DNA of 5,520 nt from JBDKTH01 sp964558295 (GTDB lineage Bacteria > Planctomycetota > Planctomycetia > Pirellulales > Thermoguttaceae). The stretch spans positions 1 to 5,520 of the forward strand of contig CAZLDQ010000302.1 in NCBI GenBank assembly GCA_964558295.1, in the 5' to 3' direction. Made by a program: the position numbers and the translations under genes. Shown here piece by piece: positions 1-5,520 of this stretch; position 1 is the first letter of the stretch, and each line of letters starts with the position of its first letter. The notes beneath the pieces are model-generated. The model had not been told where the DNA came from and made no database searches. It was given only the letters and a program-made list of their open reading frames with translations.

Positions 1-165
<165 letters not shown>

Positions 166-678
166 CACTCGCGTCTCCGAATCCGTTCTCGGAACTCTAA
201 GTTTGCTGGGCCCACCCCGTCTTCACACAACGTCGGTCATTTCGAACGAGTGAATCAAACGTGAATTGCCAGAACCAAGGATTGTCGCCATTTGCAGGGA
301 TTTCCCGCAAAACCCAGTTCGGGTCAACGGTTGGGTTATGTCAAATATGCTGCCTATGATGGGCATCTCGGCGGACCAGAGGCCACCACGGCGGACGATC
401 TCCCCGGCAAGGGGATGGAATCTCGCGCGCCGCGCCCTCGGTCAGGCGGCGTGGGCTGAAGGCCCGCTGTCGGATCAGGTTTCCCCCCCATAGCATCTGC
501 GCAAGTGTCTTATAACGGAGGGGTTAGAAGACGATCAAGGTCAGCTTTCGACGTGCTGGCTCAGGACCGTGTCGTCATGCTCATACCCTGGCGAGCAACA
601 ACAGAGAGACTTCAGGACCTCGAGTCGGGTGTTGGGCAGTTGGTGCAAGGCCCCCGGGGGGACGGCTATCCATGGGCT
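166..678. other. Intergenic stretch without a recognisable gene
   Basis: This stretch of about 510 bases lies between the rsmD stop and the start of the left-edge gene. The open frames it contains (for example plus-strand 266-493 and 505-714) begin with TTG or GTG, lack a convincing ribosome site, and give arginine/proline-rich translations unlike any family I know. It holds only weak signals: a small hairpin TCCCC/GGGGA at 401-415, a C5G5 palindrome at 651-660, and a promoter-like pair on the plus strand (TTGGGT 331-336, TATGAT 355-360) with no gene behind it. It presumably contains the promoter of the left-edge gene, but I could not identify one with confidence, and I see no clear U-tailed terminator for rsmD. 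Confidence 0.6.
175..178 (-). promoter_or_regulatory. Ribosome binding site of the left-edge gene
   Basis: The minus strand reads GGAG here, with 9 bases between it and the ATG at 165. It supports choosing that ATG for a gene that is cut off at the window edge. Confidence 0.5.
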
Positions 679-1347
679 TCACGGTCGAGGCGTTTCGGAT
701 GCGCCAAGCGATGATTGTTTTTGATAAATGGCAACCAACGTGGGAACGTAACGTCGGACATCCCAGGCAGTTGCGTGAGGCAACCGGGTGAGGTCGAACC
801 GCTCGTCGGATTCCACCACGAAGAGGCTTTCCAGCGGCGCGGCCTCGAGCATGGTTTGAAGTAGTTCGAGTAATTCGTCTTGCCGCTCGACGAAGAACGC
901 ATAAGGGGGCGAACAGAAGACGACCCAGGGAGTGGGGCCAAGGTCGGGACGCCGTTTCCACCAGCGGAACGTGTCAGCCGAGATCAGTTCGCAGAGAGGG
1001 GCAACGTCGAGGGTGGCGATGTTCTGGCGGATGATTGCAGCGGTGGGGTTGTGCATCTCGACCAGTGTCGCCCGTTGGGCCCCTCGACTAAGCGCTTCAA
1101 AAGCCAGGGCTCCCGTGCCGGCAAACAGGTCAATGGCATGCTTCCCCACGACCGCGGGGCCCAGGAGGTTGAAGACCGCTTCGCGGATGCGATCCTTCAT
1201 GGGCCGGACGCGAAACTCGCCGCTGTAGAGGAGGCGGCGGCCACGGAATCGTCCGCCGACAATTCGCAGTCCCACGGTCCCCCCTGGGCGTTTGTCGGTA
1301 GGGTTGGCGAACCCTTTGTCGGAGGGGCTCGATTTGCGTTTTGCCAT
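679..1347 (-). CDS. rsmD: 16S rRNA (guanine(966)-N(2))-methyltransferase RsmD
   Basis: RsmD uses S-adenosylmethionine to methylate N2 of G966 (E. coli numbering) in 16S rRNA of the assembling 30S subunit. The 222-residue product shows the family hallmarks in order: LRIVGGRFRGRRL (residues 27-39), RPMKDRIREAVFNLL (48-62), the SAM-binding motif I DLFAGTGALAFEALSRGA (73-90), the acidic motif II region LVEMH (95-99), and the catalytic motif IV SPPY (146-149). Most relatives have D or N at the first motif IV position; serine here is unusual. The length is somewhat above the roughly 190-200 residues of typical RsmD, because of a basic, low-complexity N-terminal tail of about 25 residues before the core. 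Translation could therefore start slightly further in, since the ATG at 1347 has only a weak ribosome site. The gene is divergent from the cyclophilin gene. The common partner coaD is not seen downstream. The family call is firm; the exact target base is taken from the family. Confidence 0.93.
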   Translation of the reverse strand: MAKRKSSPSDKGFANPTDKRPGGTVGLRIVGGRFRGRRLLYSGEFRVRPMKDRIREAVFNLLGPAVVGKHAIDLFAGTGALAFEALSRGAQRATLVEMHNPTAAIIRQNIATLDVAPLCELISADTFRWWKRRPDLGPTPWVVFCSPPYAFFVERQDELLELLQTMLEAAPLESLFVVESDERFDLTRLPHATAWDVRRYVPTLVAIYQKQSSLGASETPRP

Positions 1348-1362
1348 GCGTGCTCGATCATT

Positions 1363-1422
1363 GGGTATTCTTGTCCGGTCCCCCCGGACAACCGTCGCCC
1401 GTTATGGTAACGTAGAATACCC
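1363..1422. repeat. Nested inverted-repeat element (potential three-way junction) between divergent genes
   Basis: An outer perfect 9-bp inverted repeat (GGGTATTCT at 1363-1371, AGAATACCC at 1414-1422) encloses two smaller hairpins. The first is TTGTCCGG (1371-1378) with CCGGACAA (1384-1391) around a 5-base loop. The second is CGTTA (1400-1404) with TAACG (1408-1412) around TGG. Base 1371 is shared between the outer and first inner stem. A 60-base segment with three compatible stems is unlikely by chance. It lies 16-75 bases upstream of the rsmD start on the minus strand and about 140-200 bases upstream of the cyclophilin start. It could be a structured 5' leader, an operator between divergent promoters, or a small palindromic repeat of REP or MITE type. 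The sequence alone does not decide between these. Confidence 0.55.
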
Positions 1423-1543
1423 GAGGCGAGAAGCCTGGCGGCAACGATGTTGGGCGAGCGTCGGGATGCTGCGCATCGCCAGCGGCGTCTGATGTGGCCT
1501 TGCCTTGCGGCTGGCACGCGAGGACGGGTCTTCCCTAGAGCAC

Positions 1544-1555
1544 AAAGGAGTGGAG
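1544..1555 (+). promoter_or_regulatory. Ribosome binding site that sets the cyclophilin start
   Basis: AAAGGAG at 1544-1550 lies 10 bases before the ATG at 1561, and a second GGAG (1552-1555) lies 5 bases before it, or 8 before the adjacent ATG at 1564. This strong signal, directly before the signal peptide, rejects the longer in-frame ATG at 1447. Confidence 0.75.
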
Positions 1556-1560
1556 TGCGA

Positions 1561-2703
1561 ATGATGGCAGTCTGTATCCGCAGTGTGGTATTTGGGCTGG
1601 TTCTGGTGTTTTGCGTGGCGAGCCTTCCTGCCCAGGACAAGGCCCCGGCCGCCAAGCCCGGACCGAAGCATGCCGAGTTCGACCGGGTGTTTGCCGAGTG
1701 GAAGAAGCTGCTCGAACAGTTGCGCGATCTGCGTGAGGAGTACAGCAAAGCGAAACCGGATCGCAAGGGGGAAATCGAGAAGCAGTATGACCAACTGATT
1801 GCCAAGGGGGACGAACTCCAGCCGAAGGTGATCGAAACGGCGACCGCGGCCTACCAGGAATCACCCGCCGGCGATGAAGAGCTGGCCGATTTCCTCAAGG
1901 GGCTCGTCTACTGGTACTGGCGTTCGGATGACTACGAGAAGGCGGTTCAACTGGGCCAGATTCTCATCGAGAACAAGATTCCTGACAACAACGTCTACAA
2001 CTGGGTCGGGATCTCCGCTTTCTGCATTGGTGCCCTGGACACGGCGGAAAAATACTTCCAGAAAGCTGACGAAAATGGCGTGTTGGACGCCATGGGCAAG
2101 CAATTCCGCGCCGACCTGGACTACTACAAGGACGCCTGGGCGAAGGAAAAAACGATCCGGGAAGCGGAAGCCAAGGCCGACGATCTGCCGCGCGTGCTGC
2201 TGAAGACCAGCCAGGGGGATATTGAGCTCGAGCTGTTCGAGAACGAAGCGCCCAATACGGTGGCCAACTTCATCTCCCTGGTCGACAAGGGGTTCTATAA
2301 CGGCCTCGTCTTTCACCGCGTGCTACCCGGGTTCATGGCGCAGGGGGGCGATCCGAAGGGAGACGGCTCGGGAGGCCCGGGCTACACCATTCCCGATGAG
2401 GTGGATCGGCCCAACCATCGCCTCCATTTCCGCGGCAGCCTGAGCATGGCCAAAACGGCCCTGCCCGACTCCGGCGGATCGCAATTCTTTCTCTGCTTCG
2501 TGCCGACCAAACACCTGGACGGCAAGCATACGGTGTTTGGCCGGGTGATCCGCGGTATGGACGTCCTGGCTCGGCTCCGCCGGATTGATCCCGAAGGGCA
2601 GGCGACTCCACAGCCGGACAAGATCCTCGAAGCCAAGGTGCTTCGCAAGCGCAGTCATCCTTACGAGCCGAAGACGTTGGCGGAGAAGAAGCCGGAGAAG
2701 TGA
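1561..2703 (+). CDS. Exported cyclophilin-type peptidyl-prolyl cis-trans isomerase with N-terminal coiled-coil/TPR-like region
   Basis: Cyclophilins catalyse cis-trans isomerisation of peptide bonds before proline and assist protein folding. From ATG 1561 the product is 380 residues. Residues 1-25 form a signal peptide (hydrophobic core VVFGLVLVFCVASLPA, likely cleaved near the PAQD), so it probably acts outside the cytoplasmic membrane. Residues 35-95 are charged and coiled-coil-like. Residues 105-175 look like TPR-type helical hairpins (for example DYEKAVQLGQILIENKIPD and ALDTAEKYFQKADENG). The cyclophilin domain spans about 210-361, with FHRVLPGFMAQGGD at 251-264 carrying the catalytic Arg253 and the conserved Phe258 and Gln261, and SGGSQFFLCF at 304-313. 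The position of Trp121 of human CypA is His318 (KHLDGKHTVFG), which in this family generally goes with weak cyclosporin binding. The tail (362-380) is lysine-rich. An upstream in-frame ATG at 1447 would bury the signal peptide and lacks a good ribosome site. The gene is convergent with frr and divergent from rsmD, so it is probably transcribed alone. The family is certain; the role of the N-terminal half is inference. Confidence 0.93.
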   Translation: MMAVCIRSVVFGLVLVFCVASLPAQDKAPAAKPGPKHAEFDRVFAEWKKLLEQLRDLREEYSKAKPDRKGEIEKQYDQLIAKGDELQPKVIETATAAYQESPAGDEELADFLKGLVYWYWRSDDYEKAVQLGQILIENKIPDNNVYNWVGISAFCIGALDTAEKYFQKADENGVLDAMGKQFRADLDYYKDAWAKEKTIREAEAKADDLPRVLLKTSQGDIELELFENEAPNTVANFISLVDKGFYNGLVFHRVLPGFMAQGGDPKGDGSGGPGYTIPDEVDRPNHRLHFRGSLSMAKTALPDSGGSQFFLCFVPTKHLDGKHTVFGRVIRGMDVLARLRRIDPEGQATPQPDKILEAKVLRKRSHPYEPKTLAEKKPEK

Positions 2704-2765
2704 GCGGCGGAGAAATCCGAGGGGCTGCCGCGCCGAACGTGGCGTGGCGATAGACGAAAGAGACG

Positions 2766-2799
2766 CATGTAGCCGGCGTGCAAGCCCGCCGGCTACATG
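2766..2799. terminator. Perfect 13-bp hairpin between convergent genes, possible bidirectional terminator
   Basis: CATGTAGCCGGCG (2766-2778) is the exact reverse complement of 2787-2799, with an 8-base loop TGCAAGCC. It sits in the 130-base gap between the 3' ends of the cyclophilin gene (+) and frr (-), where a bidirectional terminator would be expected. Neither side carries a T-run, so it is not a classical U-tailed intrinsic terminator. It may act as a U-less hairpin terminator or 3'-end stabiliser, or it may be a copy of a dispersed palindromic repeat. Confidence 0.6.
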
Positions 2800-2833
2800 G
2801 CGTGAATCAACGCTGGACGCTTGTCACCGACGC

Positions 2834-3394
2834 TCAGTCTTCAAGGACGTCTTTTTCACGGGCCTTGGCCAAATCGTTGATCAGGTTTTCATACTTCTTG
2901 GTGAGTTCCTGGATCTCTTCCTTGGCCGAGGCGCTTTCGTCTTCGGAGAGTTCTTTGTCCTTTTCGGCCTGATCGGCGGCCTTGTTGCCATCGCGGCGGA
3001 TATTGCGAATGGCGACCTTGGCTTCCTCGGCCAGATCACGGACGCGCCCGACCATCTTGCGACGCACTTCGCCGGACAGCGGCGGGACGTTGAGCCGAAT
3101 CACCCGGCCGTCATTCTGGGGCGTGAACCCGAGATCGCTGGCGAGGATCGCCTTTTCGATGTCCTTGAGCGTGCTCGGGTCGTACGGTCGAATGACAATC
3201 TGGGTAGGCTCCGGGGCGCCGACGGAGGCGACCTGCTTGATCGGTACCGGAGAGCCGTAGACCTCAACGCGCAACGAGTCGACCAGACCGGGGTTGGCAC
3301 GGCCGGTGCGAATCCCCGCCAAGGAGGACTTGAGCACGCTGACGGCCTTTTCCATGCGTTCTTCGGTATCCAGAAGGATTTCTTCGTACGTCAT
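2834..3394 (-). CDS. frr: Ribosome recycling factor (RRF)
   Basis: RRF works with EF-G to split the post-termination ribosome so that the subunits and mRNA can be reused. The 186-residue product matches the family length (185 in E. coli) from end to end. The start MTYEEILLDTEERMEKAV and IRTGRANPGLVD (28-39) belong to the three-helix domain I. The inserted domain II runs about 31-104 and contains VYGSPVPIKQVASV (45-58) and KAILASDLGFTP (81-92). The return into domain I carries VPPLSGEVRRKMV (103-115) and the most conserved stretch VAIRNIRRDGN (127-137), whose arginines contact 23S rRNA in characterised family members. The start is supported by AAGGA at 3403-3407, 8 bases upstream. It is the last gene of the rpsB-tsf-pyrH-frr cluster, 28 bases after pyrH, and ends facing the cyclophilin gene. 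Nothing suggests damage. Confidence 0.98.
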   Translation of the reverse strand: MTYEEILLDTEERMEKAVSVLKSSLAGIRTGRANPGLVDSLRVEVYGSPVPIKQVASVGAPEPTQIVIRPYDPSTLKDIEKAILASDLGFTPQNDGRVIRLNVPPLSGEVRRKMVGRVRDLAEEAKVAIRNIRRDGNKAADQAEKDKELSEDESASAKEEIQELTKKYENLINDLAKAREKDVLED

Positions 3395-3402
3395 GGGGAG
3401 GG

Positions 3403-3407
3403 TCCTT
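3403..3407 (-). promoter_or_regulatory. Ribosome binding site of frr
   Basis: The minus strand reads AAGGA, 8 bases before the frr ATG, inside the 28-base pyrH-frr gap. It fixes the frr start and shows that frr has its own initiation signal within the operon. Confidence 0.7.
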
Positions 3408-3422
3408 GGTGGGAGAAGAGGG

Positions 3423-4184
3423 TCAGGATTTGCCAGGCACGTTTCGGGTGATTAACGTGCCCACCCGTTCGCCGAGAATCGCCCGCTCGATGTTCCCTTC
3501 CTTTTTGAAGTTGAACACGAGGATCGGCATTTCGTAGCCGGCACATTTGGCGATGGCCTCTTGATCCATCACACGGAGATTCTGCCGGCGCACATCGTCG
3601 TAGGTCAGTTCGCTGTAGCGGACGGCATGCGGGTTCTTTTCGGGATCGTCGCTAAAGACGCCATCGACTCGGGTGGCTTTCAGGAGGATATTCGCTTCGA
3701 GTTCCAGAGCCCGCTGGGCGGCCGCCGTGTCGGTGGTGACGAATGGGCTGCCGGTGCCACCGACCAAGAGGATGATCCGGCCTTTTTCGAGGTGGCGTCG
3801 GGCACGACGGCGGATATAGGGCTCGGCGACCCCGTCCATGCGAATCGCCGTCATCAGGCGAGTCTCGACGCCCAGCGATTCCAACGCATCTTGGAGGGCC
3901 AGGCCGTTGATCACGGTGGCCAGCATGCCCATGTAATGGGCCGTCGCCTCGTGGATATGGGTATTGCCCGAGGTGAACTGTGCCCCGCGGAGGATGTTGC
4001 CGCCGCCGAGGACGATGGCGATCTGAGTCCCGTGCCGGGCGGCCCGGACAGTCTGCTCGGCCAGATGGACGACGGCATCCATCGCAATCCCTCGCTCTCC
4101 GGCATGGGAAAACCCCTCGCCGGAGAGCTTGAGGATGACACGTTGATAGGGGGAAGCGGAGGCTGGTTGGCCACCCACGGACAT
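3423..4184 (-). CDS. pyrH: UMP kinase (uridylate kinase) PyrH
   Basis: PyrH phosphorylates UMP to UDP with ATP in the cytoplasm, the committed step towards UTP and CTP. It belongs to the bacterial amino-acid-kinase fold and is usually hexameric. From ATG 4184 the product has 253 residues, close to the family's usual 235-250. Key stretches are VILKLSGEGF (16-25, phosphate-binding lysine region), IAIVLGGGNILRG (55-67, the glycine loop that binds the nucleotide phosphates), MGMLATVINGLALQDAL (85-101), GTGSPFVTTDTAAAQRA (143-159; commonly GTGNPFFTTD), and the ATP-site segment LLKATRVDGVFSDDPEKNP (167-185). The frame extends upstream to about 4304 over the end of tsf, but the start at 4184 is preferred: AAGGAG lies 8 bases before it, and the core fold begins about 15 residues later. 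The gene starts only 5 bases after the tsf stop, so translation of the two is probably coupled. The N-terminal 13 residues are a short non-conserved tail. Confidence 0.97.
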   Translation of the reverse strand: MSVGGQPASASPYQRVILKLSGEGFSHAGERGIAMDAVVHLAEQTVRAARHGTQIAIVLGGGNILRGAQFTSGNTHIHEATAHYMGMLATVINGLALQDALESLGVETRLMTAIRMDGVAEPYIRRRARRHLEKGRIILLVGGTGSPFVTTDTAAAQRALELEANILLKATRVDGVFSDDPEKNPHAVRYSELTYDDVRRQNLRVMDQEAIAKCAGYEMPILVFNFKKEGNIERAILGERVGTLITRNVPGKS

Positions 4185-4189
4185 GGCAG

Positions 4190-5026
4190 TTACTCCTTGC
4201 CGATTTCCCAGCGGATGAAACGGACCAGGGTCATGCCACCGGCCTTGGCGACTTCGCCGACGGTCTGGTTCGGATCCTTGATGAAGGCCTGGTCGACCAG
4301 GCACTGCTGGGCGTAGAAGTCCTTCATGCGGCCTTCGATCATCTTGGCGATGACGTTCTCTGGCTTGCCTTCGGAGCGTGCCCGTTCGGTTTGGATCTCG
4401 CGTTCCTTGGCCACAAGCGCCGGATCGAGCTCATTGCGGGTCAGGGCGCTGGGATTGGCGAACGCGATGTGCATGCAGATTTCCTTGGCCAAGTCGGCGT
4501 TGCCGCCTTGGACTTCCAGAAGCACGCCGAGCGTGCCGTTGTGATGCGTGTAGGCGCCGCAGGGGCCGTTGAACCGTTGAACACGGTGCACCTTGAAGAC
4601 CTCGCGGATCCGATTGTTCAGGTCGTCGAACCACTCGCCGAGCGTTTGGCCGGAGCGGCTCGGCGCCGGCTGAGCCAGCAGTTCCTCGGGAGTCGAGGCA
4701 CCGGGTCCGGTGGCCAATTGCTGGGTCATCGCGTTGGCCAAGGTGATGAACTCTTCGCTATTGGCCACGGGGGCCGACTCGCAACGCAGGTCGACGATGG
4801 CGCCGACGCCTGCGGCGAAGTCCGCGTAGGTCGCCACGCGGCCAAACGCCGTTTCTCGGCCGGCGCTGGCCCGCTCGCTCATCTTCACCTTGCCCTTCTT
4901 GCGCAACAGATCGATGGCCAACTGCGTATCGCCGTTGGCTTCCTCTAACGCTTTCTTGCACTCCATCATCGGCAGATTGGTCTGCTCACGGAGCGCCTTG
5001 ACGGCGGCTGCGGAAATCTCTGCCAC
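4190..5026 (-). CDS. tsf: Elongation factor Ts (EF-Ts)
   Basis: EF-Ts is the nucleotide exchange factor that releases GDP from EF-Tu during elongation. The product is 278 residues (283 in E. coli). Residues 1-45 are the UBA-like N-terminal domain with the signature VKALREQTNLPMMECKKALEEANGD, matching the family pattern (T)GAGMMDCKKAL with a different middle. VKMSERASAGRETAFG (47-62) leads into the core domain. At 82-88 the family motif TDFVA, whose Asp-Phe pair inserts into EF-Tu in E. coli, is replaced by ESAPVAN. AYTHHNGTLGVLLEVQGG (158-175) corresponds to the family's YxHxxGxxGVLV. KMIEGRMKDFYAQQCLVDQAFI (228-249) and DPNQTVGEV (251-259) match the C-terminal part. The start is GTG, preceded by a very strong ribosome site. 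An internal ATG at residue 20 would delete the signature motif and is rejected. It lies between rpsB and pyrH, the normal position. Confidence 0.97.
   Translation of the reverse strand: MAEISAAAVKALREQTNLPMMECKKALEEANGDTQLAIDLLRKKGKVKMSERASAGRETAFGRVATYADFAAGVGAIVDLRCESAPVANSEEFITLANAMTQQLATGPGASTPEELLAQPAPSRSGQTLGEWFDDLNNRIREVFKVHRVQRFNGPCGAYTHHNGTLGVLLEVQGGNADLAKEICMHIAFANPSALTRNELDPALVAKEREIQTERARSEGKPENVIAKMIEGRMKDFYAQQCLVDQAFIKDPNQTVGEVAKAGGMTLVRFIRWEIGKE
4193..4198 (-). promoter_or_regulatory. Ribosome binding site of pyrH inside the end of tsf
   Basis: The minus strand reads AAGGAG within the last two sense codons of tsf (AAG GAG, then TAA), 8 bases before the pyrH ATG. A ribosome finishing tsf therefore covers the pyrH start site, an arrangement typical of translational coupling. 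It also decides the pyrH start. Confidence 0.8.
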
Positions 5027-5031
5027 GAAAA

Positions 5032-5040
5032 CACCTCCTC
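5032..5040 (-). promoter_or_regulatory. Very strong Shine-Dalgarno site of tsf
   Basis: The minus strand reads GAGGAGGTG, nearly the full complement of the 16S rRNA 3' end, 5 bases before the GTG start of tsf. The strength of the site probably offsets the GTG start and the 182-base gap after rpsB, allowing tsf to be translated independently of S2. Confidence 0.85.
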
Positions 5041-5078
5041 ATTCAACTCAGGTTGTCTGCACGGGGGAAACAGGGAGA

Positions 5079-5158
5079 AGGTTCAGAGCCCGGGGTGCGC
5101 GATTCAGCTCGGTCGCCGATCGCTCTTCGGTGCGACGACCTTGACGACCTCTGAACCT
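5079..5158 (-). other. Long-range inverted repeat with inner hairpin in the rpsB-tsf spacer
   Basis: AGGTTCAGAG (5079-5088) is the exact reverse complement of CTCTGAACCT (5149-5158). Between them a second structure is possible: GTCG (5112-5115) with CGAC (5133-5136), and CCGA (5116-5119) with TCGG (5127-5130), across a 2-base bulge. In the operon transcript this would form one extended stem between the S2 and EF-Ts coding regions, ending about 50 bases before the tsf start and leaving its ribosome site free. Possible roles are partial termination or RNA processing that adjusts EF-Ts relative to S2. That is inference. Near repeats of CTGAACC also occur outside the stem (5170-5179), so alternative pairings exist. 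Confidence 0.4.
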
Positions 5159-5208
5159 GGCGCCCAGAACCCTGAACCCGTTGTCTCCAACTACGACTGG
5201 GATAGCTT

Positions 5209-5520
5209 TCAGACCTGGACGGTCTCGCCCTCGGCTTGCTCTTGCTTGAGCATGCCGGCGGCCGCCTTGCCCGCCAATACGGCATCGGCCAGGAGCGACA
5301 CGATCAACTCGATCGAGCGAATGCTGTCGTCGTTGCCCGGAATTGGCAGATCCACGTCATCCGGATCGCAATCGGTGTCGATCAGAGCCACCGTGGTGAT
5401 GCCCAGCTTGTGGGCTTCGCGGATGGCGTTCTTTTCCTTGCGCGGATCGATCACCACCATGACCTCCGGCGCGCGATTCATCGTGCGCATGCCGTTGAGG
5501 TTGCGGAACATTTTGCGGTA
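5209..5520 (-). CDS. rpsB: 30S ribosomal protein S2, C-terminal part (start beyond right edge)
   Basis: S2 is a late-assembling protein of the small ribosomal subunit, needed with S1 for mRNA binding. The window holds the last 103 residues. YRKMFRNLNGMRTM is followed by APEVMVVIDPRKEKNAIREA, matching the family's LPDALFVIDxxxExIAIxEA. Then come HKLGITTVALIDTDCDPDDVDLPIPGNDDSIRSI, the best conserved S2 stretch (family consensus: LGIPxxAIVDTNxDPDxVDxxIPGNDDAIRxI), and a short C-terminal helix ending in an acidic, glutamine-rich tail (KQEQAEGETVQV). The frame is open to position 5520, so the 5' part and the operon promoter lie outside. The upstream position relative to tsf is the standard arrangement. 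There is no sign of damage. Confidence 0.97.
   Translation of the reverse strand, partial: YRKMFRNLNGMRTMNRAPEVMVVIDPRKEKNAIREAHKLGITTVALIDTDCDPDDVDLPIPGNDDSIRSIELIVSLLADAVLAGKAAAGMLKQEQAEGETVQV

Noticed and set aside
316..344. Perfect TTGACA (minus strand, 344-339) as a -35 box for the left-edge gene
   Set aside because: No acceptable -10 box occurs at 16-18 bases; the sequences there (such as CGAACT) match the consensus poorly.
331..360. Promoter-like TTGGGT ... TATGAT pair (18-base spacing) on the plus strand
   Set aside because: The match is imperfect and no plus-strand gene follows before 1561; rsmD lies on the opposite strand. It is more likely chance, though a small RNA cannot be excluded.
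266..493. 75-codon plus-strand open frame in the gap left of rsmD
   Set aside because: It has a TTG start without a ribosome site and no recognisable domain. Such frames are expected by chance in GC-rich DNA.
651..660. CCCCCGGGGG palindrome downstream of rsmD as a terminator
   Set aside because: It has no loop-forming spacer and no T-tract follows on the minus strand, so it cannot form a useful terminator hairpin.
1447..1560. 38-residue N-terminal extension of the cyclophilin from the ATG at 1447
   Set aside because: It would place the clear signal peptide internally, is arginine-rich and without family resemblance, and lacks a ribosome site, whereas 1561 has AAAGGAG and GGAG just upstream.
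2585..3451. 288-codon plus-strand open frame across frr
   Set aside because: It is antisense to the fully conserved frr and the end of the cyclophilin gene; its length reflects GC-rich codon usage on the opposite strand.
4185..4304. 40-residue N-terminal extension of PyrH overlapping tsf
   Set aside because: It runs in another frame over conserved EF-Ts codons, has no PyrH homology, and the ATG at 4184 has an ideally placed AAGGAG.
3561..4316. 251-codon plus-strand open frame across pyrH
   Set aside because: It is an antisense shadow of pyrH, without a ribosome site or recognisable domain.

Overview
The window is about 5.5 kb of GC-rich bacterial chromosome carrying mainly housekeeping genes. 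On the minus strand at the right lies the conserved translation cluster rpsB (3' part only) - tsf - pyrH - frr. These encode ribosomal protein S2, elongation factor Ts, UMP kinase and ribosome recycling factor. To the left, on the plus strand and convergent with frr, is an exported cyclophilin-type peptidyl-prolyl isomerase with a coiled-coil/helical-repeat N-terminal half. Next, divergent from the isomerase, is rsmD (16S rRNA guanine-N2 methyltransferase) on the minus strand. After about 500 bases without a recognisable gene comes the start of another minus-strand gene, whose product begins with a signal peptide or membrane anchor. That gene runs off the left edge into a 39-base poly-C run that looks like an assembly or sequencing artefact.

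The gene content does not fix the lineage by itself. The protein variants suggest a planctomycete, perhaps of the Pirellulales type: EF-Ts reads ESAPVA where proteobacterial proteins read TDFVA, RsmD has SPPY, and the cyclophilin is fused to an N-terminal helical region. This assignment comes from remembered family patterns and is only moderately certain.

Layout: 1-62 low-complexity edge; 1-165 (-) partial exported protein; 166-678 no gene seen; 679-1347 (-) rsmD; 1348-1560 divergent intergenic region with a nested inverted-repeat element (1363-1422); 1561-2703 (+) cyclophilin; 2704-2833 convergent spacer with a perfect 13-bp hairpin (2766-2799); 2834-3394 (-) frr; 3423-4184 (-) pyrH; 4190-5026 (-) tsf with a GTG start; 5027-5208 spacer with a long-range stem and short repeats; 5209-5520 (-) rpsB 3' part.

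The minus-strand cluster reads as one operon. tsf and pyrH are 5 bases apart and pyrH and frr 28 bases apart, each with a clear Shine-Dalgarno site. S2, EF-Ts and RRF serve the ribosome and translation cycle, and PyrH makes UDP for RNA and cell-envelope precursors. I see no mobile element, CRISPR, defence system or biosynthetic cluster. The observations most worth following up are non-coding: three inverted-repeat structures in the three intergenic spacers, plus the truncated secreted-protein gene at the left edge.
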